Positions 12,201 through 19,513 are shown, counted from the first letter of the stretch. The stretch is DNA of 22,979 nt from Nemertoderma westbladi (GCA_032718475.1 JAUCBJ010003017.1:1-22979); one strand, 5' to 3'. Notes: generated by a model from the letters alone, not told the origin. Numbers and translations: made by a program.

Positions 12201-14824
12201 AGGATGTCGCTGATGGTAGTGGTGATGATATTCCGAGTTCGACGACTGGTGTAGATGTAAATATTGCTGAAAACACGGGAGAGGAAATTCTTTCATCTAC
12301 TAAAGAAGAAATTTCCAGAGAATTGGATCACGGTTTAAGAATTAAGTCATCATCCCCTGCAAAAGCGAATACCACAAGTTATGTAAATATATTTTCAAAT
12401 GTGTACTTAAATACTCAATATGATCACATTGATAAAGAGGCAAAACGAATGGTTTGCGAATGCAGCATCACCAAGAGTGACGTTGCCGAAGGTAGGAAAG
12501 GTTGTCAAGATGATTGTCTAAACAGGTTGCTTATGATCGAATGCGGCAACAAGTGTCCCTGTGGTGCGCACTGCTCTAACAAACGGTTTGAAAAGCGGGA
12601 GTACTCCAAGGTTGAACCCTTTCAAACGGCCTCCAAGGGTTGGGGGATGCGCGCTTGCATCTCTGTGCCCGCAAAGGAGTTCATAATTGAATACGTTGGC
12701 GAAGTTCTCTCGTCCAAACAGTTCCGCCAGAGAACTAAAGAATACAATCGCGAAAAAGTAGAACATTCATATTTTATGGAACTTAAAACAGATGAAATTA
12801 TAGATTCCACAAGGAAGGGTAATTGTTCGCGGTTTATTAATCATTCTTGTTCTCCCAACTCCGAATGCCAGAAATGGACTGTAAATGGGATGTTAAGGGT
12901 TGGAATATTTTCTAAACGAGATATAAATCCAGGGGAAGAGGTTACGTTCGACTACAAATATGTAAACTATGGTAAATCCGCACAGAAGTGCGAGTGCGGA
13001 GCTGCGAATTGTCGTGGGATAATAGGGACCCAGGCGGCTGAGGGCCGCGGAAACTCCTCGAAAGACGAAACGCGATTCGCTGAAGAATTTGCGGATATAG
13101 GTTGCGGGGACGGGTTCAAGAACAAAGGGCAAGTGTTGGAGCTGTGTCGGCTGATGGTCCGGGCTGAGACTAACAGCCGTCGCGAACTCTGTCTGGGCGC
13201 CCTGCAGTGTACCGATGATGAACAATGTCTCAGCTATTTCATTAGTTATCAGGGTCTATCAATACTTTGGTCTTGGATGGCTGATGTCAGTAATATTGAA
13301 ACTGATATCACTTTGCAGATACTGAAAGTACTTGATATTCTCCCGATTAATAATAAAACTATTCTGGAAACTACTAAGGTTTTGTCTGCTGTGATGAGGT
13401 GCTCAAATATTCCCGTACCTGAAATTGCCGCTGATGTAAGTACTGATGATAATGTTCAACGGAAAAACATTCTTATAAGCGATATACATCGTTATTCTAA
13501 CGATCTTTTAGAAAGGTGGAAAGGTTTGAAGGAAATATTCCGCATTCCGAAAGTAAAACCTTCGAAAGACGATTCTGATAAGAATTCTGGTAGTAGTAGT
13601 ATCTCTGATAAAAACGGAGAGACTTACATCCCGACGGCGACTGGATGGGAGCGGCAACGACGCCACGGCCTCGGGAAGAAGAGCTCCCGTCGTAAGGGTT
13701 CGGTTAACGGAGGTCCGACCACGCCGCCAACGACTCTGACGCAAACAGAGAAGGAATCCCGACGGAAGCAGTTTGAGGAGGACGCCAAACTCATACAGGA
13801 GAAACTGGCGGAGGAGGCCAGGGTCAAGCGGGAGGTGGAGCAGAGCGCGATGATGGATATCGAGATGTGTCCCGGAGGAGTTTACGTGTCGGAGGAGACC
13901 GATACGTCGATGGATCCGGCGATGGCGGGTTTGAATCTCGGAAACATCGACCCCTCCACGGGACTCCCCGTGCTCGGAGGGGCGCCCCCAGCGGCGGAGG
14001 GCTTCATCGCATCCGGACCCCCCACCGTCGTCGAGGCTATCGGAGATCCGTTGCTATCGCAACCCGCGGTCTGCGGGCAGGTTATACAGACGGTTGTCTG
14101 GGACCCGGAGAAGCAGACCACGGTTATCTACCAGCAGCCGGTGCAGATGGTCTCGGGCGCGATGGGATCCGAGGGATTCGTGTTGCCGATCCCAGACGAG
14201 GATATTCCGCCCCCGCCCTCCCCAACCCTCGAGAAACTGCCCCCCAACTGGAAGAGCACCACTGATCCCGAGGGGAAAATATACTATTACAATACAATAT
14301 CTCGAGAAAGTCAGTGGGAAAAACCAACATGGAAAGACGTGGTGGACTTGGAAGAGTCTATCAGTTCGCCAATCCGCTCTGAACTTCTAGACGTGAAAGA
14401 TAAAGTGGAAAAAGCGCGACTTAAGAAAGAAGCGCGGATGGCGAAAGCGGCAAAAGCGGCAGCGGCCGCCGCGGGATTTACGCGAGAGGACGAACTCAAA
14501 CACAAATACGTCCGCGAGATGGCGTGTCATATCGAGACGACTTTGGGAGAGTTCCGTAACCCGGAGTGTAAACTCGGTCGCATCTCCTCTGATAAACACT
14601 TTAAGCTCCTCGTTAAGAAACTCACTCACGCCGTTATGATGAAGGAGTTGAAACACTGCCGACACATAGAGGACTTGGAGGTTAATGAGAATACCAAGAG
14701 TAAATCCATCGACTTTGTTCGGAAATATATGTCAAAGTTCGGCGAGGAGTTTAAACCGGGGGCTGCTTCACCGGAAGCGACGCATAAAGGCGAACTCCCC
14801 ACGCCGGATGCAGCGTTACAATGA
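3230..14824 (+). CDS. SETD2: Histone-lysine N-methyltransferase SETD2-like (H3K36 trimethyltransferase), single exon
   Basis: This enzyme transfers methyl groups from S-adenosylmethionine to histone H3 lysine 36 and is expected to act in the nucleus with elongating RNA polymerase II. The 3,864-residue frame has the family order: a long disordered N-terminal region; AWS zinc-binding segment (about 3071-3125, beginning CECSIT); SET domain (about 3127-3250) with GWG at 3137-3139, YVGEV at 3155-3159, the catalytic and cofactor motif RFINHSC (N3204, H3205) and FDY at 3240-3242; post-SET cysteines at 3254, 3256 and 3261; a helical SETD2-type region (about 3298-3441); WW domain (W3674, W3696); alanine-rich helix; and SRI domain (about 3755-3843), which in relatives binds the phosphorylated Pol II tail. 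The N-terminal region holds RS-rich segments (about 1201-1261 and 2604-2695), a serine run (about 1445-1470), a proline run (about 2893-2901) and an RGRGRG stretch (about 2953). Fly and vertebrate SETD2 are roughly 2,300-2,600 residues, so this one is much longer, nearly all before AWS. The start is GCCATGG, a strong Kozak context, with an in-frame stop at 3152. All domains lie in one exon. NSD and ASH1 enzymes lack the WW and SRI domains, so SETD2 is the secure call. Confidence 0.96.
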   Translation: MVVNENVLNEATKEENVTKSYKDELEIPISRQSAQEHEEQDNVQNVVKDIDLTMEVVDKSFDDASIKDSKHSKTKHHDKKKKSKSSSHVKSKDAKVKKSKKADIDDVDVQLIVNSEEEFPLAKDYIPEKPKQSRRKHLETNMDTSSSVVELDIQCSSHAQELEDSRLDRRLKRLSMLCKSSSNATQRKSSGSHKVEDISKARHSSARRRHSRSLSSDDAQAKQHYHGDQHEGFDENNLNSPSRLGDKYPHNIMNSESKSFSPLDSHMSHTSGVPIRYSVSPLPPKDSPIKKDETPPLNNVSIITPSDTSKHCPYQIHSSRLALFHGGTAPSPTREHPVSPDSTTKSSEIVPDGNYLHHNNVSDDERVDRGDSDRHRSRDSRRDRPYKRSRSRDIEKWRYHNRRRGRKSPVRQLRDDLACVTEKTAIAGHSDKNDDNAIDTDITICNIDLDSIPIPLSDIPMPDSSPVATKQNITEDFPNIATDLMQIPQPPPGIKQLVPDDAVTFENPENHADVDIPPPKIDYSTSDPLLYHHINNLENEHFEESSDDDNEYVPLSGSRFRDIKRDQVPALWGSSLPIATAIRRQYPIPDPLPHVHQVIEADQNDGQNVPPHFDEDNRDDKIDGDGYQPAFEELYSPTHGDSSGDEVYIAKDNASNKELDEDSDEPVSIEHLIESVHKGGIPPSGAILDNIPGLGSPQHHSSSQRPTMRTNRFQTEGTKHPQSHDMPSHSTFIVENFDDPFDHTEGINDVADDVNLIPLPTQIGKSPLCSPGPSMRSMRNQLPTGGSENRFSQLFPLVEQSSQLDVPLSQGSECGPPKYPPHEIDFPSTGENFSEFIVPPNYQFPTVPIESHNQSSQNLNQSLNYHSNEKRSYGTEASQMHALSPIDEPKPTGSRFTAPPGLIVCDGSKGHVGENLLQIHDLSSNEGTHPTSSRFTAPPGLIVSGVAKDDLGENYSEGLNQISNNKEKSKEDADIEPGSVKAKLKAAMERIKSGKSKMTPSTSNTVMVGSVFNIKNRKLAPSACKKEKLPLSTKPIAVKPTQVFNDADDVEDDYQKVITKSASNKPPLKSTPRPLGGEEIALAIKNQLAVAKAKELAEKSLADQILIDSALKVEAVSHQATLKRVQKELVNEISKIRAEVDANSMNKDELPAFARSSTFAKSISKDDSDATGKPDNFDRDRHMEETDKERHKKRDSSPRYHSHSRRSRSRDRRRSQSRTRYRRRSHSRNRDTRYRSRSRERYGKEWRSRDSRSRPYGSERPHLTEVKSRRDKTVSSDRDKSRRDETVSSDRDKSRRDETVSSDRDKLPTGDFKRSRFSEQPSELRRSRFSGESKTIDSNVELTLPQSAVAEVLNIRSKQSKDVAPSNLLPETVRVGAVPKSKFMKPSDADESGAIFAGDVNPYHSNTQPGKGYVDTENKSESGSLKHPNYVTVKNIKHAPPKSMSGSSSSGSSSSSSGSNSSTSSSSDSEWEEKNITDELQGHNISAKSQNNSLQKSMLDISVSKANDATQFTDHTILKEESLLKHKDNNTSYSEKLDRQLDTRMSEGHDRKHDRLQRGTKPDSIRLEDTHLVKYNKANEKKQQSPTDGDIFADDRKYKSRSSYNQSGERKLDSGKHQSGDRGHYIEDDRQTGELQNAEQHRENEQLYSNVVSQRAGQSKATKSQERSLEQKQQYRQRGGMDIEDATFSPDMEDSLRKSHHHRDQQKYDAESPEKVQQNYSHNQEYKHRGKHYERDIQKQHSEYGVKNRSTHKSPTPYGDTVQIEHHHRKGRVQNSQIDFRQNLDNEHPRAGSKHLSKLEMENIKQPSLERELKSRRRTSRKRPDQHNPEYATHYSEEEISERHITRDYIAKGGSGRGYLKKHHQPEDKTKTHKQRNISELSYSSESESDGETAERREGKDFSKHVKRVPHSTTIRNSDKRSETSARRIHKDYPYSSDGSEYMVQHDLKSKGDYTRRIVLQPKYHRLSKETRHERVLDDANECETQISKTDKSMKVNVNRSKSPVSHLKRAVKSNRTSVERRKPNRSEESSSSYGSPSDSNDNYEQHHQPHHSRVGQKITTKHRSKNMIGQSEHNICKSVDLSNADFQARRKRTKPRSSSESSGSSDIEILRKAAEATLGKRRSGSYIGDTKLTIKQKSPNTIFVGETSSSESTYSSNQSDGMVSNVNQPVTRSEFKNEGTPSSPKRKTKMRCKKKIRRSNEHLQLESMHHYREDMSRSSQYQDVKISKYQVFSPSRHQKADHRMDRYIDVDDRGKHSRYSQEEVEYGDYYDKTNRRYIVEDDVYESEEELPTQRTKRYDSKGYGNKYNKKFREIQVVNNSKTHHHRRHAENESPVRLSESNQSDNYDNQGRHKERSKATKSNQVMQRHHHKRRKWSPDSGSDEKYKQAVKVRNEYLKRGASGKIPKRQVFREKSEQHTSGEDSSDSETSDDDIIERNMIRKQKRRNKDTSSHRTHICRKKLAKEQKRELRQQGESMSHDRVHVIESSNCDVRHKNVPETTVQSNKPIVPCEPPLKPIEPVPPPDVDPNIREDSNSGDFRPTMLEPVMSIPSAEYMAKHPPPNIDHLLLNHDDVVQKPSGSDSHGTRHPSGSISMKAGQSKKTSRSPSPRRRSRRSRSISNHRGRPRSRRSRSRGFKRSRSRDYSRRRSRSRGYSPKRRSRSVDRRRRYSPHRRGRSRRSHSRDRRRSRSQSYGGNRSRKNRLERSSSYNKQHRISYRKKSPIRDSNVKLSRRSISNSPPLAKKSEFRTDRSVDDTNRPTSTSSSGVSVSSGENSKVTTMQTTMQNVTLKPVEFNPLAKSEQIPIPPQPEKLFNPMVHHEYQVYEQPVTVPFPMVANTVQYGAMGEVFYDGTAVHPSPMVEQQPWFDMSTRPSNVAFPLSMMAPTQPPISLSAPPPPPPPVQGWSGSGITPRPQQPSHYMPPVFMPRGEIDSMHPSRRDHVPEYNRKHSQGLRGRGRGRGYPSVVVHSTSDQHNVSSTDDRLFEARQAATKDVADGSGDDIPSSTTGVDVNIAENTGEEILSSTKEEISRELDHGLRIKSSSPAKANTTSYVNIFSNVYLNTQYDHIDKEAKRMVCECSITKSDVAEGRKGCQDDCLNRLLMIECGNKCPCGAHCSNKRFEKREYSKVEPFQTASKGWGMRACISVPAKEFIIEYVGEVLSSKQFRQRTKEYNREKVEHSYFMELKTDEIIDSTRKGNCSRFINHSCSPNSECQKWTVNGMLRVGIFSKRDINPGEEVTFDYKYVNYGKSAQKCECGAANCRGIIGTQAAEGRGNSSKDETRFAEEFADIGCGDGFKNKGQVLELCRLMVRAETNSRRELCLGALQCTDDEQCLSYFISYQGLSILWSWMADVSNIETDITLQILKVLDILPINNKTILETTKVLSAVMRCSNIPVPEIAADVSTDDNVQRKNILISDIHRYSNDLLERWKGLKEIFRIPKVKPSKDDSDKNSGSSSISDKNGETYIPTATGWERQRRHGLGKKSSRRKGSVNGGPTTPPTTLTQTEKESRRKQFEEDAKLIQEKLAEEARVKREVEQSAMMDIEMCPGGVYVSEETDTSMDPAMAGLNLGNIDPSTGLPVLGGAPPAAEGFIASGPPTVVEAIGDPLLSQPAVCGQVIQTVVWDPEKQTTVIYQQPVQMVSGAMGSEGFVLPIPDEDIPPPPSPTLEKLPPNWKSTTDPEGKIYYYNTISRESQWEKPTWKDVVDLEESISSPIRSELLDVKDKVEKARLKKEARMAKAAKAAAAAAGFTREDELKHKYVREMACHIETTLGEFRNPECKLGRISSDKHFKLLVKKLTHAVMMKELKHCRHIEDLEVNENTKSKSIDFVRKYMSKFGEEFKPGAASPEATHKGELPTPDAALQ
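5882..6088 (+). repeat. Two-copy 39-residue duplication inside the SETD2 N-terminal region
   Basis: The peptide SRFTAPPGLIV occurs twice, with its phenylalanine at residues 896 and 935, in repeats spaced exactly 39 residues apart. Flanking positions match too (LS upstream, GEN downstream). The DNA copies have diverged at synonymous sites, so the duplication is not very recent, while the core peptide is unchanged. This pattern suggests a conserved short binding motif, but its partner is unknown. Confidence 0.85.
7031..7147 (+). repeat. Three tandem 39-bp (13-residue) repeats inside the SETD2 coding exon
   Basis: Three in-frame copies of a 39-bp unit encode SRRDxTVSSDRDK, where x is K in the first copy and E in the others. 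Only three nucleotide differences are visible among the copies, so the expansion is recent. It immediately follows the first RS-rich segment (about residues 1201-1261) and adds charged and serine residues to a region that is already disordered. Confidence 0.9.
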
Positions 14825-15520
14825 CGTCATTAACCTAATTATAATTAACGGTGTAATTTTCCCACGGGTGTTTGTTTGTTATATTCGTATCATCTTATGT
14901 TTTTAATCGATTATGACTGTTCATGTTTTTCTTCTTTCTCTGTTAATAATAATAATTGTAAGACAGAGTATCAATATATAGATATTGCGCTGTTAGATTT
15001 TGTTTGGCTCAATAATATACAATACACCAAATATATCTTATTTCTGGTACCTTCTGGTCAAAAAAATACAGTGAAACGATTCATAAACAATACGCGTTAA
15101 AAAACTCATCAAAAAATGTTTTCTACAGATTTATGAAGTGTGAAAATTGAAATCCAAGTGAAATTATCTGTATGTTCCCATAACATTTTTTATTCTTAAA
15201 TTGTTACTTTTTCGCTCGAATATACCCCCAAATCGGGAGGAAAAGATGCACTTTTTCCCGGCGAAAAAAAGTAAAATGAAATATTGGTGGAGTTTCTTAA
15301 ATTGTATTACTGCTATTTATTGCCGAAAAAGCATCGACGTAGAAAAGGTTTGCACGTAATTTGAGCCAAATCCATTCACACACTCAAAACTTATGGCAGC
15401 TTTAATGTCTGCAGGACGAACTAAAAAACGGAACTCAATATCCAATATTTGTTTATGTAGTTAAGCGGCTCTCTAGTTACGTAATAAATATCCGAATGTA
15501 TGTATATGTATGTAGTATAT
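14825..15520 (+). other. Probable 3' UTR of the SETD2 gene
   Basis: AT-rich sequence follows the TGA stop at 14822-14824. It holds no convincing coding frame. The first exact AATAAA that I find after the stop is at 15483, which would give a 3' UTR of about 680 bases. Confidence 0.5.
15483..15488 (+). terminator. Candidate polyadenylation signal AATAAA
   Basis: AATAAA lies about 660 bases after the stop codon and is followed within 10-40 bases by a TGTATGTATATGTATGTAG tract. That is the GU-rich downstream element expected of a metazoan cleavage and polyadenylation site. AATAAA is common in AT-rich DNA, so the nearby GU-rich tract is the main support. Confidence 0.5.
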
Positions 15521-16404
15521 TTATATAATAATTATTTATTACATGGGGAAAAAACGTAGAACATTTTTCTCAATATTCTTTAGACCCTTTATTAACCTCG
15601 CTGGTCCTGGGCAAATTAAATGCCTCGAGAATAGTGAAAAAAGTCTCTACTTTTTTTCACATGTAATATATAATTATTATCTACTACTCTTACATACATA
15701 TCAATAATCGTCAAATTTTACCGACTCGTTGCTATGAATTTCTACTCCCATTAAGCCAGGCAGTTTGTGTAATATGCAATATGATAAACTACACATTTCA
15801 CAGATTTCATGACTCGCCCCACATCGACTATTCGTACCTGAGGAAGTAATTCGTTGGACATTTGTCACGTCCCTTTCGACTCAAAAAGGAAGGCCAACAT
15901 TGGAGTTCAATTGCAGTCTATCTGGTAAAAGTCTACATTTGAAACCTCATTGTTAAAGTCTCAGTCATACATTGGCTGGGAACAAAGATGATTAGCTTTG
16001 TCAGTAGTCTTTAGTAAAACTTTCCGAGCTGCACGATACCAATACCAGCGAATATTAGGATATAAGATGTTGCGACGATAAAGTTCTTGTGGAGAAAGTA
16101 GCAGAACAGTAGCAGGTGTGTTCCTCGTACCCATTTTCCTGCACTTTTCCATTTCTTCCAAAGTTTTAAGATAGCATGATATAATACCCTACGTGCCAAC
16201 CAACCAAACTTGTTGCACTAAGACTCTGCAAACGTTCGAGTGATTATTGCGACCAATGTCTCCTAATATTTTTCACCCGGATGTATTGCGCTTGGCAGAG
16301 TCGCTTATAATCATTGGCACTGAATTCATGATCTGAAGTGAAGAATGGGTGTGTATTTGTGTGTATTCGCTAAACTTTAGTTTGTGTGATTAACACACAT
16401 TTAA
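15521..16404. other. Intergenic DNA, no gene recognised
   Basis: This stretch between the probable end of the SETD2 transcript and the SINE shows no supported gene. Short minus-strand frames at 15961-16199 have no recognised domain. I see no inverted or tandem repeat of note here. Confidence 0.5.
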
Positions 16405-16645
16405 GTCCCGGGGTAGCTCAGTTGGTTGAGCGCAAGGCCTCTGTTGGTTGTAGGTTCGAGCCCCGCCAAGGTCCATACAGACTTTCATCCCCTGAGGTTG
16501 GTAAAGTGAGGACCAGTTGAATTACTGGGAGCAAAAATTAGCGCCAATTCCATCCTTCCCTACCCTCGGGTAGCAGCTATCGAAAGAGGATCCTTTGGGT
16601 GGCCTCCGGCTTCGGACAACTGTTTGCTTTTTTGAGTAACAACAA
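16405..16645 (+). mobile_element. tRNA-derived SINE
   Basis: The head is tRNA-like, with a clear RNA polymerase III A box TAGCTCAGTTGG (16414-16425) and a B box GGTTCGAGCCC (16453-16463) at tRNA spacing. The D-arm pairs (GCTC with GAGC), but the anticodon stem and the acceptor stem do not close, so it is not a working tRNA gene. About 175 bases of non-tRNA body follow, and T-runs near 16628 could end Pol III transcription. The tail reads AGTAACAACAATACA. No clear target-site duplication was found, so the ends are approximate. I cannot name the SINE family. Confidence 0.75.
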
Positions 16646-16971
16646 TACACATACAGTAACTGTGTTGTATTACATTTATCTATGATAATGTATTGCACGC
16701 TATTTTGTATTCCTGCCTTTGTACCAAGTTATTCATTACCCTGACCAACCATTCCACCAGTGCTTAAGCCGAGCTTTTGCAATATACTAACAATAATTGG
16801 TTGGCCAAAGGCTCCTCTGCTCAGCTCATTGGAGCAGGTTGCTTCTAGTGTTGGTCTTTTTGGAAACTCCAAGAGGAACAAAATTATGACAGTGAACCTT
16901 GACAGCCTTCAAGTCCAGAATTTGGAAAAATTGGATTGAGTTGATACAAGTGATGCCACTACAGTACGATT
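16646..16971. other. Intergenic DNA, nothing recognised
   Basis: No coding sequence, RNA gene or repeat is evident between the SINE and the 161-bp tandem duplication. Confidence 0.5.
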
Positions 16972-17287
16972 TTTAGTGCGGGCACCAAATGTGGGTGCAG
17001 CACGTCATTTTCAAATTTGTATTTTTTTAAATATTCATTTTATAATCTATATTTTTACGATTTATAGATTTTCTGTGATTGTGAATTCAATGGCAATGAA
17101 TTGAAGTTCATCCGAGTAACGCAACTGCCGTTTTTCATGCGTGCACCAAAAGTGGGCGCAACACGAAATTTTCAAAATTTAGTTTTTTTTAATATCATTG
17201 AATTATCTATATTCCCGCGATTTATAGGTTTTCTGTGATTGTAAATTCAATGGTAATAAAGTATAGATAATCCAAGTAACTCAACAA
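16972..17287. repeat. Diverged two-copy tandem duplication, period about 161 bp
   Basis: The segment starting near 16972 recurs at about 17133. Matching landmarks include GCACCAAA followed by GTGGG (near 16983 and 17144), TTTTCTGTGATTGT (near 17070 and 17230) and a GTAAC-containing end (near 17117 and 17275). The copies differ by many substitutions and small gaps, so the duplication is old. It encodes nothing I recognise. Confidence 0.8.
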
Positions 17288-17438
17288 CTTTGAACATGTA
17301 ATACTACACACTGATCCAAAGACAACCAGAATTGGACAGAACACAATATAACTACAGACTAAACTAATAAATTAACTACAGTATAAAGGATCGAACGAAC
17401 AACAAAATAACAAGTTAGCCTACTTAAAAAAAGTAATA

Positions 17439-17451
17439 TACAGGGTGTCCC
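17439..17451 (+). mobile_element. Isolated terminal-repeat-like end TACAGGGTGTCCC (mariner/Tc1-type)
   Basis: TA followed by CAGGGTGTCCC is the characteristic terminus of many mariner and Tc1-like elements, which insert at TA dinucleotides. No matching inverted copy (GGGACACCCTG) was seen in the window, so this is a single end, possibly truncated by the adjacent minisatellite. The identification rests on the motif alone. Confidence 0.4.
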
Positions 17452-17490
17452 ATTAAATTTGTTACTGCTTTCCAAATATTCGTTCGCACG

Positions 17491-19197
17491 TCGATCCCAA
17501 ACTAGACATGTATGTATCAGACAATCCCAGGCTAGACTTATGAGTATCCGACACTCACAATCCAGACATGTGAGTATCAGACACTTCCAATCCAGACATG
17601 TGAGTATCAGACACTTCCAAGTCAGACATGTGAGTATCAGACACTTCCAGGCTAGACTTATGAGTATCCGACACTCCCACTCCAGACATGTGAGTATCAG
17701 ACACTTCCAATCCAGACATCTGAGTATCAGACACTTCCAGGCTAGACTTATGATTATCCGACACTCCCAATCCAGACATGTGAGTATCAGACACTTCCAA
17801 TCCAGACATGTGAGTATCAGACACTTCCAATCCAGACATGTGAGTATCAGACACTTCCAGGCTAGACTTATGAGTATCCGACACTCACAATCCAGACATG
17901 TGAGTATCAGACACTTCCAATCCAGACATGTGAGTATCAGACACTTCCAGGCTAGACTTATGATTATCCGACACTCCCAATCCAGACATGTGAGTATCAG
18001 ACACTTCCAATCCAGACATGTGAGTATCAGACACTTCCAATCCAGACATGTGAGTATCAGACACTTCCAATCCAGACATGTGAGTATCAGACACTTCCAG
18101 GCTAGACTATATGAGTATCCGACACTCCCACTCCAGATATGTGAGTATCAGACACTTCCAATCCAGACATGTGAGTATCAGACACTTCCAGGCTAGACTT
18201 ATGAGTATCCGACACTCCCAATCCAGACATGTGAGTATCAGACACTTCTAATCCAGACATGTGAGTATCAGACACTTCCAAGTCAGACATGTGAGTATCA
18301 GACACTTCCAGGCTAGACTTATGAGTATCCGACACTCCCAATCCAGACATGTGAGTATCAGACACTTCCAATCCAGACATGTGAGTATCAGACACTTCCA
18401 AGTCAGACATGTGAGTATCAGACACTTCCAGGCTAGACTTATGAGTATCCGACACTCCCACTCCAGACATGTGAGTATCAGACACTTCCAATCCAGACAT
18501 ATGAGTATCAGACACTTCCAGGCTAGACTTATGATTATCCGACACTCCCAATCCAGACATGTGAGTATCAGACACTTCCAATCCAGACATGTGAGTATCA
18601 GACACTTCCAATCCAGACATGTGAGTATCAGACACTTCCAGGCTAGACTTATGAGTATCCGACACTCACAATCCAGACATGTGAGTATCAGACACTTCCA
18701 ATCCAGACATGTGAGTATCAGACACTTCCAGGCTAGACTATATGAGTATCCGACACTCCCACTCCAGACATGTGAGTATCAGACACTTCCAATCCAGATA
18801 TGTGAGTATCAGACACTTCCAATCCAGACATGTGAGTATCAGACACTTCCAGGCTAGACTTATGAGTATCCGACACTCCCAATCCAGACATGTGAGTATC
18901 AGACACTTCCAATCCAGACATGTGAGTATCAGACACTTCCAAGTCAGACATGTGAGTATCAGACACTTCCAATCCAGACATGTGAGTATCAGACACTTCC
19001 AGGATAGACTTATGAGTATCCGACACTCCCAATCCAGACATGTGAGTATCAGACACTTCCAGGCTAGACTTATGAGTATCCGACACTCCCAATCCAGACA
19101 TGTGAGTATCAGACACTTCCAATCCAGACATGTGAGTATCCGGCACTCCCAATCCAGACATGTGAGTATCAGACACTTCCAATCCAGACATGTGAGT
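17491..19197. repeat. 30-bp minisatellite, about 57 copies, with higher-order structure
   Basis: A 30-bp monomer with core AGACATGTGAGTATCAGACA repeats about 57 times. Variants are discrete and recur: spacer ends AATCC, AAGTC, AGGCT or ACTCC, a CTTATGAGTATCC form and a CTTATGATTATCC form. Blocks of variants recur in the same order, for example 17641-17900 against 18421-18680. Two 31-bp monomers carrying CTATATGAG occur at 18091 and 18722, about 631 bp apart. Frames stay open on both strands only because 30 is a multiple of three; they encode monotonous 10-residue repeats with no domain. The array ends where the foldback element begins. Confidence 0.95.
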
Positions 19198-19299
19198 GGT
19201 GGAACACGAACTTAGATCATTCCCATTCGAATTTAGATCCTTCCCAAAGGAACTTAGATCCTCAACATACGAACTTAGGTCCCACCTTGTACTGTATAT

Positions 19300-19513
19300 A
19301 TAATGCTGTACCGTAGCTGTGTTGATGTGAAATGTCATTTCCATACTCCAGCAGACCTTACTGTAAATGTATAATGCTGTACCGTAGCTGTGTTAATGTG
19401 AAATGTCATTTCCATACTCCAGCAGACCTTACTGTAAATGTATAATGCTGTACTCGTAGCTGTGTTGATGTGAAATGTCATTCCCATACTCCAGCAGACC
19501 TTACTGTAAATGT
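19300..19513. repeat. Three tandem copies of a 71-bp block in the left arm of the foldback element
   Basis: Copies start at 19300, 19371 and 19442, each beginning ATAATGCTGTAC and ending TACTGTAAATGT. They are nearly identical; the third has an inserted C. The inverted right arm has a single, more diverged counterpart near 20690-20760, so the triplication occurred in the left arm only. Confidence 0.9.

Noticed and set aside
13867-14265. Plus-strand 132-codon frame overlapping the SETD2 exon in another frame
   Set aside because: It is a shadow frame in a GC-rich block where stop codons are rare. The main frame there leads without a break into the conserved WW and SRI domains.
15961-16199. Two overlapping minus-strand frames of 62-66 codons
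   Set aside because: They are short, in different frames and without recognisable motifs. A decayed mobile-element fragment is possible but cannot be shown.
16405-16476. Functional tRNA gene
   Set aside because: The A and B boxes are present, but the anticodon stem and acceptor stem do not pair, and a non-tRNA body follows. A SINE fits better.
17459-18196. Plus-strand frame of 245 codons, and the other plus- and minus-strand frames through 19344
   Set aside because: These are translations of the 30-bp minisatellite. Frames are open on both strands and are interrupted only where monomers change length or carry changes, which is expected by arithmetic rather than selection.
17491-19197. CRISPR-like array
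   Set aside because: The 30-bp repeats are contiguous with no unique spacers, and the genome is eukaryotic.
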